Assembly (NCBI RefSeq): GCF_009696445.1
Contig: NZ_VULZ01000002.1
Location: 124,001 to 188,000, forward strand
Reading direction: 5' to 3'
From: Porcincola intestinalis
GTDB taxonomy: Bacteria > Bacillota > Clostridia > Lachnospirales > Lachnospiraceae
DNA length: 64,000 nucleotides
The position numbers and the translations under genes were made by a program. Position 1 is the stretch's first letter; the number at the start of each line of letters is the position of its first letter. The notes under the pieces were generated by a model that saw nothing but the letters and a program-made list of their open reading frames with translations, had not been told where the DNA came from and ran no database searches. Below, piece after piece: positions 56,285 through 64,000 of the stretch.

Positions 56285-58342
56285 TTAGTTTCCAAAGAAC
56301 CAGTTTCCTCCGATCTGGACCGCATTTGGTCCGGTTGTTTTACCCTTCGTGCTTCTGAAGCTTGTAAAGGAATGGTTTCTGATTCCCTTCTTCAGACAGT
56401 CATTCACTGCCTGCTTGACATATTCGGGTACATTGCCGCCAAGCCTTGCTTCCCAGTAATGATCATTGCTGTAACAGTACTGGCCCGGAGCACACAGCTG
56501 TTTCATCGCCGTGTTCCCCAGATAACTCCAGGTCGGCGACTCCGTACGGTTCATGGCTGATGAGATGACTGCCAGGGCTCCTTCGTAAGAACCGTTGTCT
56601 TCTTGTGCTACGATCGCCCAGATCAGCTGCAGGTCCGCCACGGAATAATTGGTCGGATCGACCCTGTGCCCTCCGGTTCCCACTCCGCCGGCTGCACCTT
56701 CCGGAATGATCCTTCTCACCTGATACTGCCTGGTGCTGTAGGAAACCATTGTCACCATGACTCCAGGTCCTGCATTTCCAGGTGTTGTATTTGACCTGCT
56801 TCCGGTGCAGTGCACCATCTGCCCATCCCCGATGTAGATCCCAACATGTGTGGAATTGCCGGAAGCAATCCCGCCTGTAAAGAAGAGGATGATATCTCCG
56901 GGCAAGGCTTTGTCCGTGCTGTTGGCCGTAACCAGTGTTCCGCTTCCTTCCATGGAGACCGTGTCACCGCCGATCTCGAAACCAAAGTGCGAGAAGACGC
57001 CATGCACAAACCCGGAGCAGTCCGTATAGTCCTGCCAGTCTGTTTCGTATGCCCGGCCGCCTCCCCATACATACTTGGTGACACCCACCCAGGAAAGCGC
57101 ATATTCCACAAGCTTTGCGGCTGTTGCATTGGCTGTCGGCTCTTCCTGTGTCAAAGAGATCGAAGACAGCAACAGCGGAACCATCATGACCAGCAGCATA
57201 ACCGGCACCAGAAGCAGAATCAGATATCCCTTTCCTTTCGATGCCAGAAACCTGACGGCTTTCACCAGTTCCCCGCCGGCCGCCTTCAGCCGGGATAAAG
57301 AAAAAGAAACGATCCGGTATGCCCTTCTCGCTTCTTTCGCTTCCATCTCCTGCACTGTTTTCTGTTTCTGATATTCCATCCGGCTGTTTTCCAACTGCTT
57401 CGTAAAGCGTACCTGTGACTCAATAAGCCGTCCCAGTGTCCTGGCATAATCGCGGCTGATCTTCTTTCCGGCCTTATCTCCGGTCCCTCTTTGCTTTTCA
57501 CTGCCGGCACCATTTCTTTTCCTGGCGTCATTACCATTTGCCGGATTGCCGCTCTCACGGAAATTCTCTCCAAAACCGCCACCCTGTGTAGGCTGGTCTT
57601 TCAGTTCCAGCACCGGATTCCCGGTTCTGGAACCTCCTACGACCTTTCGCCAGGTCTTTGGTCTTTTATCTCTCGTCCTCTGGGCGAATTGCCGGGACAT
57701 TCTCCTTCTCCGGAAATTGCGGGCGTACAGATCATCAGATCGTGAATAAGCTTCACTGTAATCCCTGTATCCGTCTTTCCTTACGTCCGTCTCATCCGCT
57801 GAATCCTCTGCGTCCTTCCTGTTTTTTCCTGCCTGCCGCATCTTTGTCTGCAGCAGTGCGGGATCTGTTTTTCTTTCAGGATATCCTGGCTGTCCGGTCA
57901 TCGGCCGATAATCATTCCAGCCATACTCATCCATCTGCTCAGAGAATGTCCGTACACGAGAGCCCCGGGAATTCATCCTGCCATTCCTTATTCCGGCTGA
58001 CCCCTCAGCCACCGCTGCAGCTGTCCCGTTGTCTCTGTATCTGCCAGTGCCGATCCGTCTGTCGATCCTCTTCTCAGTTTTGATGAGCAGTTCTTCCTGT
58101 GTTTTTGCCGGCAGCTTTTCAAATGCACGTCGCTGTGACGGTGACAGCTTCGAAAGCGCCTCTTTCCGATATGTAATTGCAGCGGCATTCCTTCTCCAAT
58201 GCATCCCTGTAAATGAAGTTCCGACTGCATACCTTCCCGGATGCCCCCGGGTGCTTCTTCCATGCCAGCCGGTTCTTCCGGAAAAGCTTCTTACATTTTT
58301 GGTCCGTATCGCTGTATCCAGCGCAGTTCTGACTTTTCGCAT
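56285..58342 (-). CDS. Membrane-anchored NlpC/P60 and SleB-like hydrolase (CD1108-like)
   Basis: 685 residues. A long basic cytosolic region (about 1-360, Arg-rich with YARTLGRLIESQVRFTKQLE) is followed by a membrane span LILLLVPVMLLVMMVPLLLS, an NlpC/P60 domain with DYTDCSGFVHGVFSHF and HVGIYIGDGQMVHC, and a C-terminal SleB-like domain that starts LQLIWAIVAQEDNGSYEGAL. Same family as CD1108-type conjugation hydrolases. AGGAAGGGAGG precedes the ATG. It neighbours VirB4 as expected. Confidence 0.88.
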   Translation of the reverse strand: MRKVRTALDTAIRTKNVRSFSGRTGWHGRSTRGHPGRYAVGTSFTGMHWRRNAAAITYRKEALSKLSPSQRRAFEKLPAKTQEELLIKTEKRIDRRIGTGRYRDNGTAAAVAEGSAGIRNGRMNSRGSRVRTFSEQMDEYGWNDYRPMTGQPGYPERKTDPALLQTKMRQAGKNRKDAEDSADETDVRKDGYRDYSEAYSRSDDLYARNFRRRRMSRQFAQRTRDKRPKTWRKVVGGSRTGNPVLELKDQPTQGGGFGENFRESGNPANGNDARKRNGAGSEKQRGTGDKAGKKISRDYARTLGRLIESQVRFTKQLENSRMEYQKQKTVQEMEAKEARRAYRIVSFSLSRLKAAGGELVKAVRFLASKGKGYLILLLVPVMLLVMMVPLLLSSISLTQEEPTANATAAKLVEYALSWVGVTKYVWGGGRAYETDWQDYTDCSGFVHGVFSHFGFEIGGDTVSMEGSGTLVTANSTDKALPGDIILFFTGGIASGNSTHVGIYIGDGQMVHCTGSRSNTTPGNAGPGVMVTMVSYSTRQYQVRRIIPEGAAGGVGTGGHRVDPTNYSVADLQLIWAIVAQEDNGSYEGALAVISSAMNRTESPTWSYLGNTAMKQLCAPGQYCYSNDHYWEARLGGNVPEYVKQAVNDCLKKGIRNHSFTSFRSTKGKTTGPNAVQIGGNWFFGN

Positions 58343-58373
58343 CCTCCCTTCCTCCCGGCTGGTATTTGCGTCA

Positions 58374-58412
58374 CACGATAGTTTTTATTATTCTTCTGCA
58401 GATACTATCGTG
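58374..58412. repeat. Inverted repeat between VirB4 and hydrolase genes
   Basis: CACGATAGT (58374-58382) and ACTATCGTG (58404-58412) are perfect complements 21 bases apart. No T run follows on the minus strand in a way that marks a classical terminator. It may be a terminator-like or RNA-processing structure in the intergenic gap. Confidence 0.5.
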
Positions 58413-58458
58413 ACATGCTAATTTTTCTTCGTGACCATCCTGCTCTCTTCGCAATCTC

Positions 58459-60900
58459 TCAAGCCTGTGAAAAGCTTCCTGTCCGGAGTATGTTTTCCAG
58501 GCTTCCCGCCTCCCTTTTCAGCTTCTTTTTCCTGATTGCCGAGAGTTCATGGAAATTCGTGTTGAACAGCTTATACATCTCACTCTCGTGCGGCAGCCGC
58601 CCGTCAATCGGGATGACCCGGTTGCCAAACTTCAAAAGGCCGCACCCATGATCCGGGTTGGAAATGTACTGCATCAGGTTCGGTGAAATCCCCAGCTCAT
58701 TCTCCAGGAGTTTTCTTTCATTCTCCTTGAGGTTTAACAGCATCAGGAACTCACTGTTGCAAAGCATTGATTCCACCGCCTGGGTCGTAAGAAGGTCCGC
58801 CACGTTCTGCGTGATGGCCGTACACAGACCTCCCATCTTTCTGACCTCTCTCCAGATCTTTTCCAGGTAAGCTGCCGAATACGGATTATGGGAAAGATTG
58901 TGGAATTCATCGATAAATACCCAGGTGCATCTTCCCTTCTTCGCGTTATCCGCGATCCGGGACCGGATACTCTCCAGCATAATGATGATCCCCATGCCGG
59001 ACTGCGATCTGTCGATATCCGCCATACCGTAAACAGTCATACGATTCTTCGTGTTGACATTTGTCGGCCGGGAGAACATGTTCATGGCACCGGTCACGAA
59101 AAGCTCCATTGAAAGCGCCAGCGCCTGTGCCCGAAGCTCAGGCTGGTTTTTCAGGATTTCGTAGAATTCCTTCAGCGTAGGCGTCTCAAAGCCCTTCTGT
59201 CCAAGGCCCGTATATACCTCCTGCACCACGCGTCCGATCAGGGAATTGTCCTCCGGCTCCATCGCATTCTCCTTGATCTGGGAAAAAATTCCCAGCATCA
59301 GGTTCGTTTTATCCTTCAGAAACGTCGCCTTTGAGTCCATGTACTGGAAGGTATCCGTATCCAGAGGATTGATGTAATGCTTTGAGGCCGACGAGAAATC
59401 AATAAACTGTCCCTTAAAGTAGTCCGCGATTCCTTCATACTCATTCATCGGGTCGATGATAATAATGTCATCCTCCGTCGTCAGGAAGATCTCCGTGATC
59501 TCCTTCTTTGTCTCCATACCTTTACCGGATCCGGAAAGACCAAGGATAAATCCGTTTCCGTTGAGCAGCGTCTTCCTGTCACCCACCAGGATGTTTCGGC
59601 TGATCTGGTTGACTCCGTACACGATGCCGCCGCTCTGGTACAGTTCATGCACGATGAACGGTGTCAGGGCAGATAACGGCTGTGACAACATTGGATACAT
59701 AATGCTGCAGAACCGGCAGCCTACCGGTGAAGCCGTGTTGAAAGCTTCGATCTGCTCCCAGATGGCATCCGTAAAGTGGAAACCTTCCCCTTCTGCAGCC
59801 GATAAAAAAGCCACCACGTTGTTTTCCAGCTCTTTCTTTGTATCGGCGCTGATCGTTACATACATGGCGACATAAAACATCTTTTCATTATTGTCATTGA
59901 TCACGTCCAGCAGTTCCTCCAGTTCCGCTTTCTGACGCCGGACATCATATGAAACGTCTGATGACCAGGCTCCGGCCTTGTTCCTTGTCTCCTGCTGTTT
60001 TTCAATAGACCGGCCGTTTTGCATGTACAGTTCCGACAGGCGTTTGCGGACCACTTCCATCGGAATGGATGCCACATCTGTCGTAACCGCGCACTGGAAC
60101 GAGCCTGACATGAACTTGCCCATCACATCCGGATTGATGCCGCTTGGCATCTGCGGAAGATACAGGACTCTCACATACCGGTCATTGATCTGCAGCGTTT
60201 TCCCGTCCAGGGATCCGTATTCATCCTGGAAATACTTTAAGTGTCTCGGTGCAAGGTAATCGAGCCAGTCCCGTTTCCCCTTAAGGTCCTGTATGGAAAA
60301 TCCCTGCCGAAATTCCTCTCCAAGATGGTAGAAGGACCTGAGGTGCATCAGCCGCTCCGTCGCATTCAGCGGGATCAGCGCACTTTCCATCCGTGAGAAA
60401 TTCACCATCAGGTTGGCTTCAATGGACCGGAAGTAATCCCGGGCCTGCTGTATGTCTTTCTTCTTACAGGTGATCACAAACAGACGCACCTGCTTCAGTC
60501 CTGCCTGTCCCCTCATCACGCAGTCTTCAATATATGCGTTGAAAGAACGAACCATATCCCGAAACTCTCCGTCCCGCTCCCGTATACAGATCTGCTGGTG
60601 CACCCCGGCCAGATCCTGGTTGTTGTTAATCACGATCACCTTGAAGCTGACGGACATGGAGTTTAAGAGCATGCAATACTGCCGCAGAAAATCATCTTTC
60701 TCCGCATCATCCATCGTTGCGAAGTTGGTGTCCAGGAACAGATACGCTTTATCAAACAGCACCTCTGCCCCTTCCGGTTTGTTTTCCAGCAGAAAGATCC
60801 CGTCCTCTGCAATTTTATGAACCGGAATCAGCTGCTGTACGCTCTCGGGAACTCTGTAAAGCTTCTCCGTCAGCTCCCGGTATTCTTTCATTCCTTTCAT
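58459..60900 (-). CDS. VirB4-like conjugation ATPase
   Basis: ATPase of 813 residues of the TraC/VirB4 family. Walker A is LGLSGSGKGMETKK, Walker B is CTWVFIDEFHNLSHN, with the TraC N-terminal part before. It powers assembly of the channel and pilus-like structure. The start overlaps the PrgI gene (ATGA). A stronger and longer N-terminal region of 420 residues precedes the nucleotide-binding domain, as usual. The operon order PrgI-VirB4 is typical. Confidence 0.95.
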   Translation of the reverse strand: MKGMKEYRELTEKLYRVPESVQQLIPVHKIAEDGIFLLENKPEGAEVLFDKAYLFLDTNFATMDDAEKDDFLRQYCMLLNSMSVSFKVIVINNNQDLAGVHQQICIRERDGEFRDMVRSFNAYIEDCVMRGQAGLKQVRLFVITCKKKDIQQARDYFRSIEANLMVNFSRMESALIPLNATERLMHLRSFYHLGEEFRQGFSIQDLKGKRDWLDYLAPRHLKYFQDEYGSLDGKTLQINDRYVRVLYLPQMPSGINPDVMGKFMSGSFQCAVTTDVASIPMEVVRKRLSELYMQNGRSIEKQQETRNKAGAWSSDVSYDVRRQKAELEELLDVINDNNEKMFYVAMYVTISADTKKELENNVVAFLSAAEGEGFHFTDAIWEQIEAFNTASPVGCRFCSIMYPMLSQPLSALTPFIVHELYQSGGIVYGVNQISRNILVGDRKTLLNGNGFILGLSGSGKGMETKKEITEIFLTTEDDIIIIDPMNEYEGIADYFKGQFIDFSSASKHYINPLDTDTFQYMDSKATFLKDKTNLMLGIFSQIKENAMEPEDNSLIGRVVQEVYTGLGQKGFETPTLKEFYEILKNQPELRAQALALSMELFVTGAMNMFSRPTNVNTKNRMTVYGMADIDRSQSGMGIIIMLESIRSRIADNAKKGRCTWVFIDEFHNLSHNPYSAAYLEKIWREVRKMGGLCTAITQNVADLLTTQAVESMLCNSEFLMLLNLKENERKLLENELGISPNLMQYISNPDHGCGLLKFGNRVIPIDGRLPHESEMYKLFNTNFHELSAIRKKKLKREAGSLENILRTGSFSQA

Positions 60901-61382
60901 GTGATCTGCATCACCTCCTCATGCGCTTCCATCAGGTCCCTCAAGCTGTCTTCTGTCTCGAGGTACAGGATCTTTGCTTTCCGGGTCTTGCCGTCAGCCT
61001 TGTATTCCGCTGCACCTGCCGCCATGGACCCGCCAGTCGTTTTCACTTTTACGGTCTGATCATCCTCCTCTGTTCCATACAGCAGCATCTGCGGGATAAA
61101 AGAATAGCTGCTGCGTTCTTTCACCGCGCCGCTTTTCCTCAGGTATTCTGCTATATTCATTCCGTGTATCTTCAAAAAGCCATATGCAGCGATCGGAAAA
61201 ACAACCGGCAGTGTCAGGTACAAAGCCAGAGACTGCGGCAGATGAAGCACACCGGTCAGTGTCAGATACACTGCCGCTCCGACTGCAATCGTGATCAGTG
61301 AGATCACACTCTGCCGCAGGGTCAGTCCCTTGTAAAAATCGTCTTTATACTCATCAATGTTCTGGTTCACCGGTATCAGCAT
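60897..61382 (-). CDS. prgI: PrgI-family (VirB3-like) conjugation protein
   Basis: Product of 161 residues with two closely spaced membrane spans near residues 26-45 and 52-70 (SVISLITIAVGAAVYLTLTG; LALYLTLPVVFPIAAYGFLK) after a short MLIPVNQNIDEYKDDF start. PrgI is the Gram-positive VirB3 counterpart that helps VirB4 at the channel. GGAGGGGAGCTCA precedes the ATG. The VirB4 start overlaps its stop. Confidence 0.9.
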   Translation of the reverse strand: MLIPVNQNIDEYKDDFYKGLTLRQSVISLITIAVGAAVYLTLTGVLHLPQSLALYLTLPVVFPIAAYGFLKIHGMNIAEYLRKSGAVKERSSYSFIPQMLLYGTEEDDQTVKVKTTGGSMAAGAAEYKADGKTRKAKILYLETEDSLRDLMEAHEEVMQIT

Positions 61383-61411
61383 TGAGCTCCCCTCCTCATA
61401 TCCGGAGCATT

Positions 61412-61438
61412 AAAAAAGGACCGTATTCTACGATCCTT
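61412..61438 (-). terminator. Terminator before prgI
   Basis: Minus-strand AAGGATCGTA pairs with TACGGTCCTT around GAA and runs into TTTTTT. It ends the RhuM-Doc gene and lies between that gene and prgI, so the transfer operon from prgI needs its own promoter, read-through or antitermination. Confidence 0.85.
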
Positions 61439-61471
61439 CACTGCTCCTGCTATTCATTTCAGATATTACCA

Positions 61472-62392
61472 TCAACCAATGCAATTCATGATCACACTGA
61501 TCATCATCTCTTTTTCTTCCGGTCTGGACTCTGCAATCATGATCGTGAGCGCAACCAGTGTATGGTCATCCAGCAGTTTTTCACCGTTCTCATCATACAG
61601 GATCCCGTTCCTGTCCAGAAAATACAGGAACATGGTCGCTGCAATTCGCTTATTTCCATCCCAGAAACTGTGATTCTTTGTAACAAGATAAAGCAGGTTT
61701 GCCGCCTTTTCCTCCAACGTCGGATAGATCTCCTGTCCGCCAAAGAACTGGTAGATGTTCCCAATACTGCCCCGGAAAGACCCATCCTTCTCCTGTCCGA
61801 ATAACTCTGAATCGTTCCCGAAACGCATGTTGTCGATAACGGATCTACACTCCTCGTATGACAATACATAAACAGCATCCGATCCCGCCGGCCGTTTCAT
61901 TGTTTGGTGGTCATAGTCATCCAGCAAATCCAATGCTATACTGTAGCTCTCGATCACGGAAAGTACCTGACGGCTATCGAGGGAATCCTGTGTACGCTTC
62001 AGCAACCGGACAACATTGCCAAGATCTTCCATTCTTCGCTGATTTACAGCATAGCCTTGAAGAATATAGTCTTTTAATACTTTGGAAGCCCATTTTCGAA
62101 AAGCAACACCACGTTGGGATTTTACCCGGTATCCAACTGAAATAATCACATCCAGACTGTAATATGCCACCGGCCTGTCGGAATTTGCAATTTGCAAAAA
62201 ATGCAAATTGCTTTCTTTATCAACCTCATGCTCTTTAAAAACATTATTGATATGCCTCGAGATAACAGATACATCACGCCCGTACAATTCACTCATCTGT
62301 GCCTGACTCAGCCACACTGTTTCCTGTTCCGGAGTGATTGGAACCTCTAAAGAGAGTTCTCCATCTGTAAACAAGACTATTTCGTTCTTCAT
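61472..62392 (-). CDS. RhuM-Doc/Fic fusion protein
   Basis: Product of 306 residues. The N-terminal part is RhuM-like (TVWLSQAQMSELYGRDVSVI, VAYYSLDVIISVGYRVKSQR and GVAFRKWASKVLKDYI). The C-terminal part is a Fic/Doc domain with HSFWDGNKRIAATMFLY, the catalytic motif, near residue 240. Doc-type proteins phosphorylate or AMPylate targets and act as toxins. It stands between prgI and the VirB6-like gene, with its own terminator, so it was inserted in the transfer operon as cargo. No separate antitoxin was seen. Confidence 0.85.
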   Translation of the reverse strand: MKNEIVLFTDGELSLEVPITPEQETVWLSQAQMSELYGRDVSVISRHINNVFKEHEVDKESNLHFLQIANSDRPVAYYSLDVIISVGYRVKSQRGVAFRKWASKVLKDYILQGYAVNQRRMEDLGNVVRLLKRTQDSLDSRQVLSVIESYSIALDLLDDYDHQTMKRPAGSDAVYVLSYEECRSVIDNMRFGNDSELFGQEKDGSFRGSIGNIYQFFGGQEIYPTLEEKAANLLYLVTKNHSFWDGNKRIAATMFLYFLDRNGILYDENGEKLLDDHTLVALTIMIAESRPEEKEMMISVIMNCIG

Positions 62393-62506
62393 GATTTGCC
62401 CTCAACTTACCTGCGCCTTGAATTTGATTACAGCTGAGTATATACATCTAACAATACAAATATAACAATGTTCACATAGCACTTCAACTACAATGCTTTA
62501 TGCTTG

Positions 62507-63418
62507 TCACCCAAGCCCCAGGCATCTTCTGACAGTCATCTCTGCTCCCTTCACACAGGCACAGGCTGTTACCATCGGCATGCAGTACCCGCAGATCAGA
62601 AGAAGCAGGGAAACAATCGAACCGCTCTTGGCCCCGGCACTGAACATATTCGCATCCTTGAACATGCCATAGCTGATCGATATCGCCAGTGCGATGACGA
62701 CCGCTTCCAGCGCATACCCGATGAAAGTGCGAAGCCATGCTATGCCGGTCTGGGCAAATTCATGTCCTCCTGCAAACCCCGCAAAAGCCGCCGGCGCAAA
62801 CGGCACGCACAAAAGCAGCCTGAACAGCCTGGACAAAACAGACAGGACCAGACTGACTCCGCAGACCATGATCACCGCACCTCCGAAAAAACCTCCCAGC
62901 ATTCCGGCCAGTCCCATGCCGATCCAGGTGCCGCCATCCGCGTCATCATCGTCCTCAAGCTGATCCCTCACCGTTTCAAACACGTTCTCAACGTCCTTTG
63001 ACTCCATGTTGACACTGATCTGGGACGTAACCGCTGTGGCACATTCACAGATCCCGGTTACAAGGGACAGGGAATTGACGATCAGGGACGCTGTTATCGC
63101 GTACCTGACAAAAAACCGGAACATGTTTTCAAGTGTGAAGTTGTTGCGGATATCAATGGACTCCCTCAGCCATCCCATCACGAAGAACAGGACAGCCAGG
63201 GAAGCAGCAATTGCCAGGGACATCTGGTAAACGGAACCGGTCACCACGCCCCACGCTCCGGACTGTGACATCGGACTGATCTTTACGTAGTCCAGTGTCA
63301 GCTTGCCGGCGTTTTTCCAGAGCGTATAACCGGTCTCCAGAAACCACTCCCCCACATCCAGGAGGGATTTTCCGATGCTCTCGAGCGCGGCATCGATCGC
63401 GCCGCTGATTAAGCCCAT
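62507..63418 (-). CDS. VirB6/TrbL-like membrane channel protein
   Basis: Integral membrane protein of 303 residues with about six spans (for example SLAIAASLAVLFFVMGWL and MGLAGMLGGFFGGAVIMVCG). A start region MGLISGAIDAALESIGKSLL and the C-terminal ending CVKGAEMTVRRCLGLG fit the VirB6-type conjugation channel of the CD-type ICEs. GGAGGGCTGAGAAT precedes the ATG. Downstream of the Maff2 gene and upstream of the RhuM-Doc insertion. Confidence 0.85.
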   Translation of the reverse strand: MGLISGAIDAALESIGKSLLDVGEWFLETGYTLWKNAGKLTLDYVKISPMSQSGAWGVVTGSVYQMSLAIAASLAVLFFVMGWLRESIDIRNNFTLENMFRFFVRYAITASLIVNSLSLVTGICECATAVTSQISVNMESKDVENVFETVRDQLEDDDDADGGTWIGMGLAGMLGGFFGGAVIMVCGVSLVLSVLSRLFRLLLCVPFAPAAFAGFAGGHEFAQTGIAWLRTFIGYALEAVVIALAISISYGMFKDANMFSAGAKSGSIVSLLLLICGYCMPMVTACACVKGAEMTVRRCLGLG

Positions 63419-63458
63419 ATTCTCAGCCCTCCCTCTTTCTTTACTCCTGTCCCTGCTG

Positions 63459-63755
63459 TCACTTCAACAGGGCAATGATCTGCGGTGCCGCCACCATAAT
63501 GATCCCGGATACCACCTTCTTCAGCGACATTGTCTGCTGCGAAGTATCATGGGACTGGTAGGCCGTAGCAAACTCAAAAATGCCCCAGGCCAGCACGATC
63601 ACGCCGGCAGCCGTGACAATCCCAAGGACCAGTTCGTTCAGTGATCCCAGTTTTTGGGTAACAACTGCCGTTGCAGATGCTGTCTGAGCAAAAATCGCAG
63701 ACAGACCCGCGCCCAATACAGCTGCCTTATTGATCAGTTTCTTCTGTCTTTTCAA
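63459..63755 (-). CDS. Maff2-family (pilin-like) mobile element protein
   Basis: Product of 98 residues. A basic start (TTG 63755, after GGAGGCTGAA) leads into a hydrophobic run AAVLGAGLSAIFAQTASATA, then a second span region LVLGIVTAAGVIVLAWGIFEF and a third VSGIIMVAAPQIIALL. The arrangement is that of Maff2 proteins of clostridial elements, VirB2/pilin-like components of the channel. First gene of the transfer operon visible here. Confidence 0.85.
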   Translation of the reverse strand: MKRQKKLINKAAVLGAGLSAIFAQTASATAVVTQKLGSLNELVLGIVTAAGVIVLAWGIFEFATAYQSHDTSQQTMSLKKVVSGIIMVAAPQIIALLK

Positions 63756-63806
63756 TTCAGCCTCCTTTCCGGCGAAGGCGGATCACTCCGCCTTCACTAG
63801 GGCAAT

Positions 63807-63833
63807 AAAAAAGAACAGTTCTTACGCTGTCCT
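63807..63833 (-). terminator. Terminator after the surface-protein gene
   Basis: On the minus strand GGACAG pairs with CTGTTC (one G:U pair) across an eight-base loop and is followed by TTTTTT. A second hairpin GAAGGCGG/CCGCCTTC lies downstream, near 63774-63795. They separate the surface-protein gene from the Maff2 gene. Confidence 0.75.
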
Positions 63834-63866
63834 CTCTGATAATGGTTACTCATTTTCCTGCCTGCC

Positions 63867-64000
63867 TCAGACAATCCTTCCCTTCTTCTTAAGGGAGATG
63901 GCAAGCCCTCCGGTAAACAGTCCAAGCGCTGCAAGCAGTACCCAAAGCATGATCGGTGTATCATCACCGGTCTTGACAGGCGGTGTTACAACACTGGTCG
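63867..64000 (-). CDS. C-terminus of a sortase-anchored surface protein, cut by window edge
   Basis: The last 44 codons of a gene running off the right edge. PPVKTGDDTPIMLWVLLAAL then a membrane span and the basic tail KKKGRIV form the cell-wall sorting signal layout; VKTGD stands in the place of LPxTG and suits a class B/D-type sortase motif. On such ICEs this position is commonly held by a collagen-binding or pilus-type adhesin. No start or domains are visible. Confidence 0.7.
   Translation of the reverse strand, partial: TSVVTPPVKTGDDTPIMLWVLLAALGLFTGGLAISLKKKGRIV

Larger units (their letters stand above)
33105..64000. mobile_element. Integrative conjugative element, right end outside the window
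   Basis: From about 33105 to beyond 64000 nearly every gene is on the minus strand and belongs to mobilisation, conjugation or ICE cargo: tyrosine integrase, ribbon-helix-helix protein, DUF6462, ArdC-like protein, VirD4, PcfB, RadC, relaxase and MobC, VirB4, PrgI, VirB6-like and Maff2. The composition resembles Tn1549/CTn5-type elements of clostridia. The left boundary is placed where ferritin homology ends; the attachment core was not identified because the other end is out of view. Confidence 0.85.

Noticed and set aside
1-64000. CRISPR arrays, tRNA or rRNA genes
   Set aside because: No regularly spaced repeats with unique spacers and no tRNA or rRNA sequence patterns were found on either strand.

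Overview
The window looks like a chromosome segment of an anaerobic Bacillota species, most likely a Lachnospiraceae-type gut or rumen clostridium. The signs are a monomeric [FeFe]-hydrogenase, clostripain-family protease, GGAGG-type ribosome binding sites before nearly every gene, many HxlR/MerR/LysR-controlled redox enzymes, and an integrative conjugative element (ICE) carrying families common in that group (DUF6462, Maff2, PrgI, CD1108-like hydrolases, PcfB/DUF3801). This is inferred from family content, not from a marker gene. No rRNA, tRNA or CRISPR array was seen.

Region 1 (1-23.7 kb) is a patchwork of small accessory genes: endonuclease IV (nfo, cut by the window edge), two close copies of a low-molecular-weight protein tyrosine phosphatase, an integrase scrap joined to a solute-binding-protein scrap, an HxlR regulator beside a DODA-type dioxygenase and a PNPOx-like protein, Ogt, a DUF4143 ATPase, a nitroreductase, an [FeFe]-hydrogenase with a C-terminal rubredoxin domain, a MoaF-like/MBL/ABM operon whose MBL gene carries an early amber codon, a Fic protein, an RloB-like remnant, an amidohydrolase, a clostripain-like lipoprotein, a cation/proton antiporter, a flavin reductase, and a flavodoxin/ABC operon with a deleted permease. 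Several genes here are broken, so the region seems to be under relaxed selection or frequent rearrangement.

Region 2 (23.7-33.1 kb) is one coherent catabolic locus. A four-subunit flavin/iron-sulfur amine dehydrogenase of the opine-oxidase, HcnABC and dye-linked proline dehydrogenase type is co-oriented with an APC permease, a P-II signalling protein, an ornithine-cyclodeaminase-like protein and a MetE-like methyltransferase. A divergent LysR gene, frameshifted in this sequence, starts from a palindromic intergenic site. The likely scheme is uptake of an amino acid or N-substituted amino acid under P-II control, oxidation at the DadA-like subunit, and electron transfer through FAD and Fe-S centres. 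The substrate is unknown. A BFD-like ferredoxin and the 3' end of a ferritin gene close this region.

Region 3 (about 33.1-64 kb, running off the right edge) is an ICE. The ferritin fragment abuts it, so the element appears to have integrated in the ferritin gene. From its end inward it has a tyrosine recombinase with repeats behind it, a ribbon-helix-helix protein, a HEPN/MNT toxin-antitoxin pair with a 19-bp inverted-repeat operator, an ArdC-like antirestriction protein, a redox cargo cassette (YciI, flavodoxin-like reductase, nitroreductase), a VirD4 coupling protein, a BspA-like surface protein, PcfB, a double-SpoVG protein, RadC, MobA relaxase and MobC with a hairpin-rich oriT candidate, membrane proteins, two near-duplicate two-domain peptidoglycan hydrolases, VirB4, PrgI, a RhuM-Doc protein inserted in the transfer operon, a VirB6-like protein, a Maff2 pilin-like protein and the C-terminus of a surface-anchored protein. 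All of its genes are on the minus strand.
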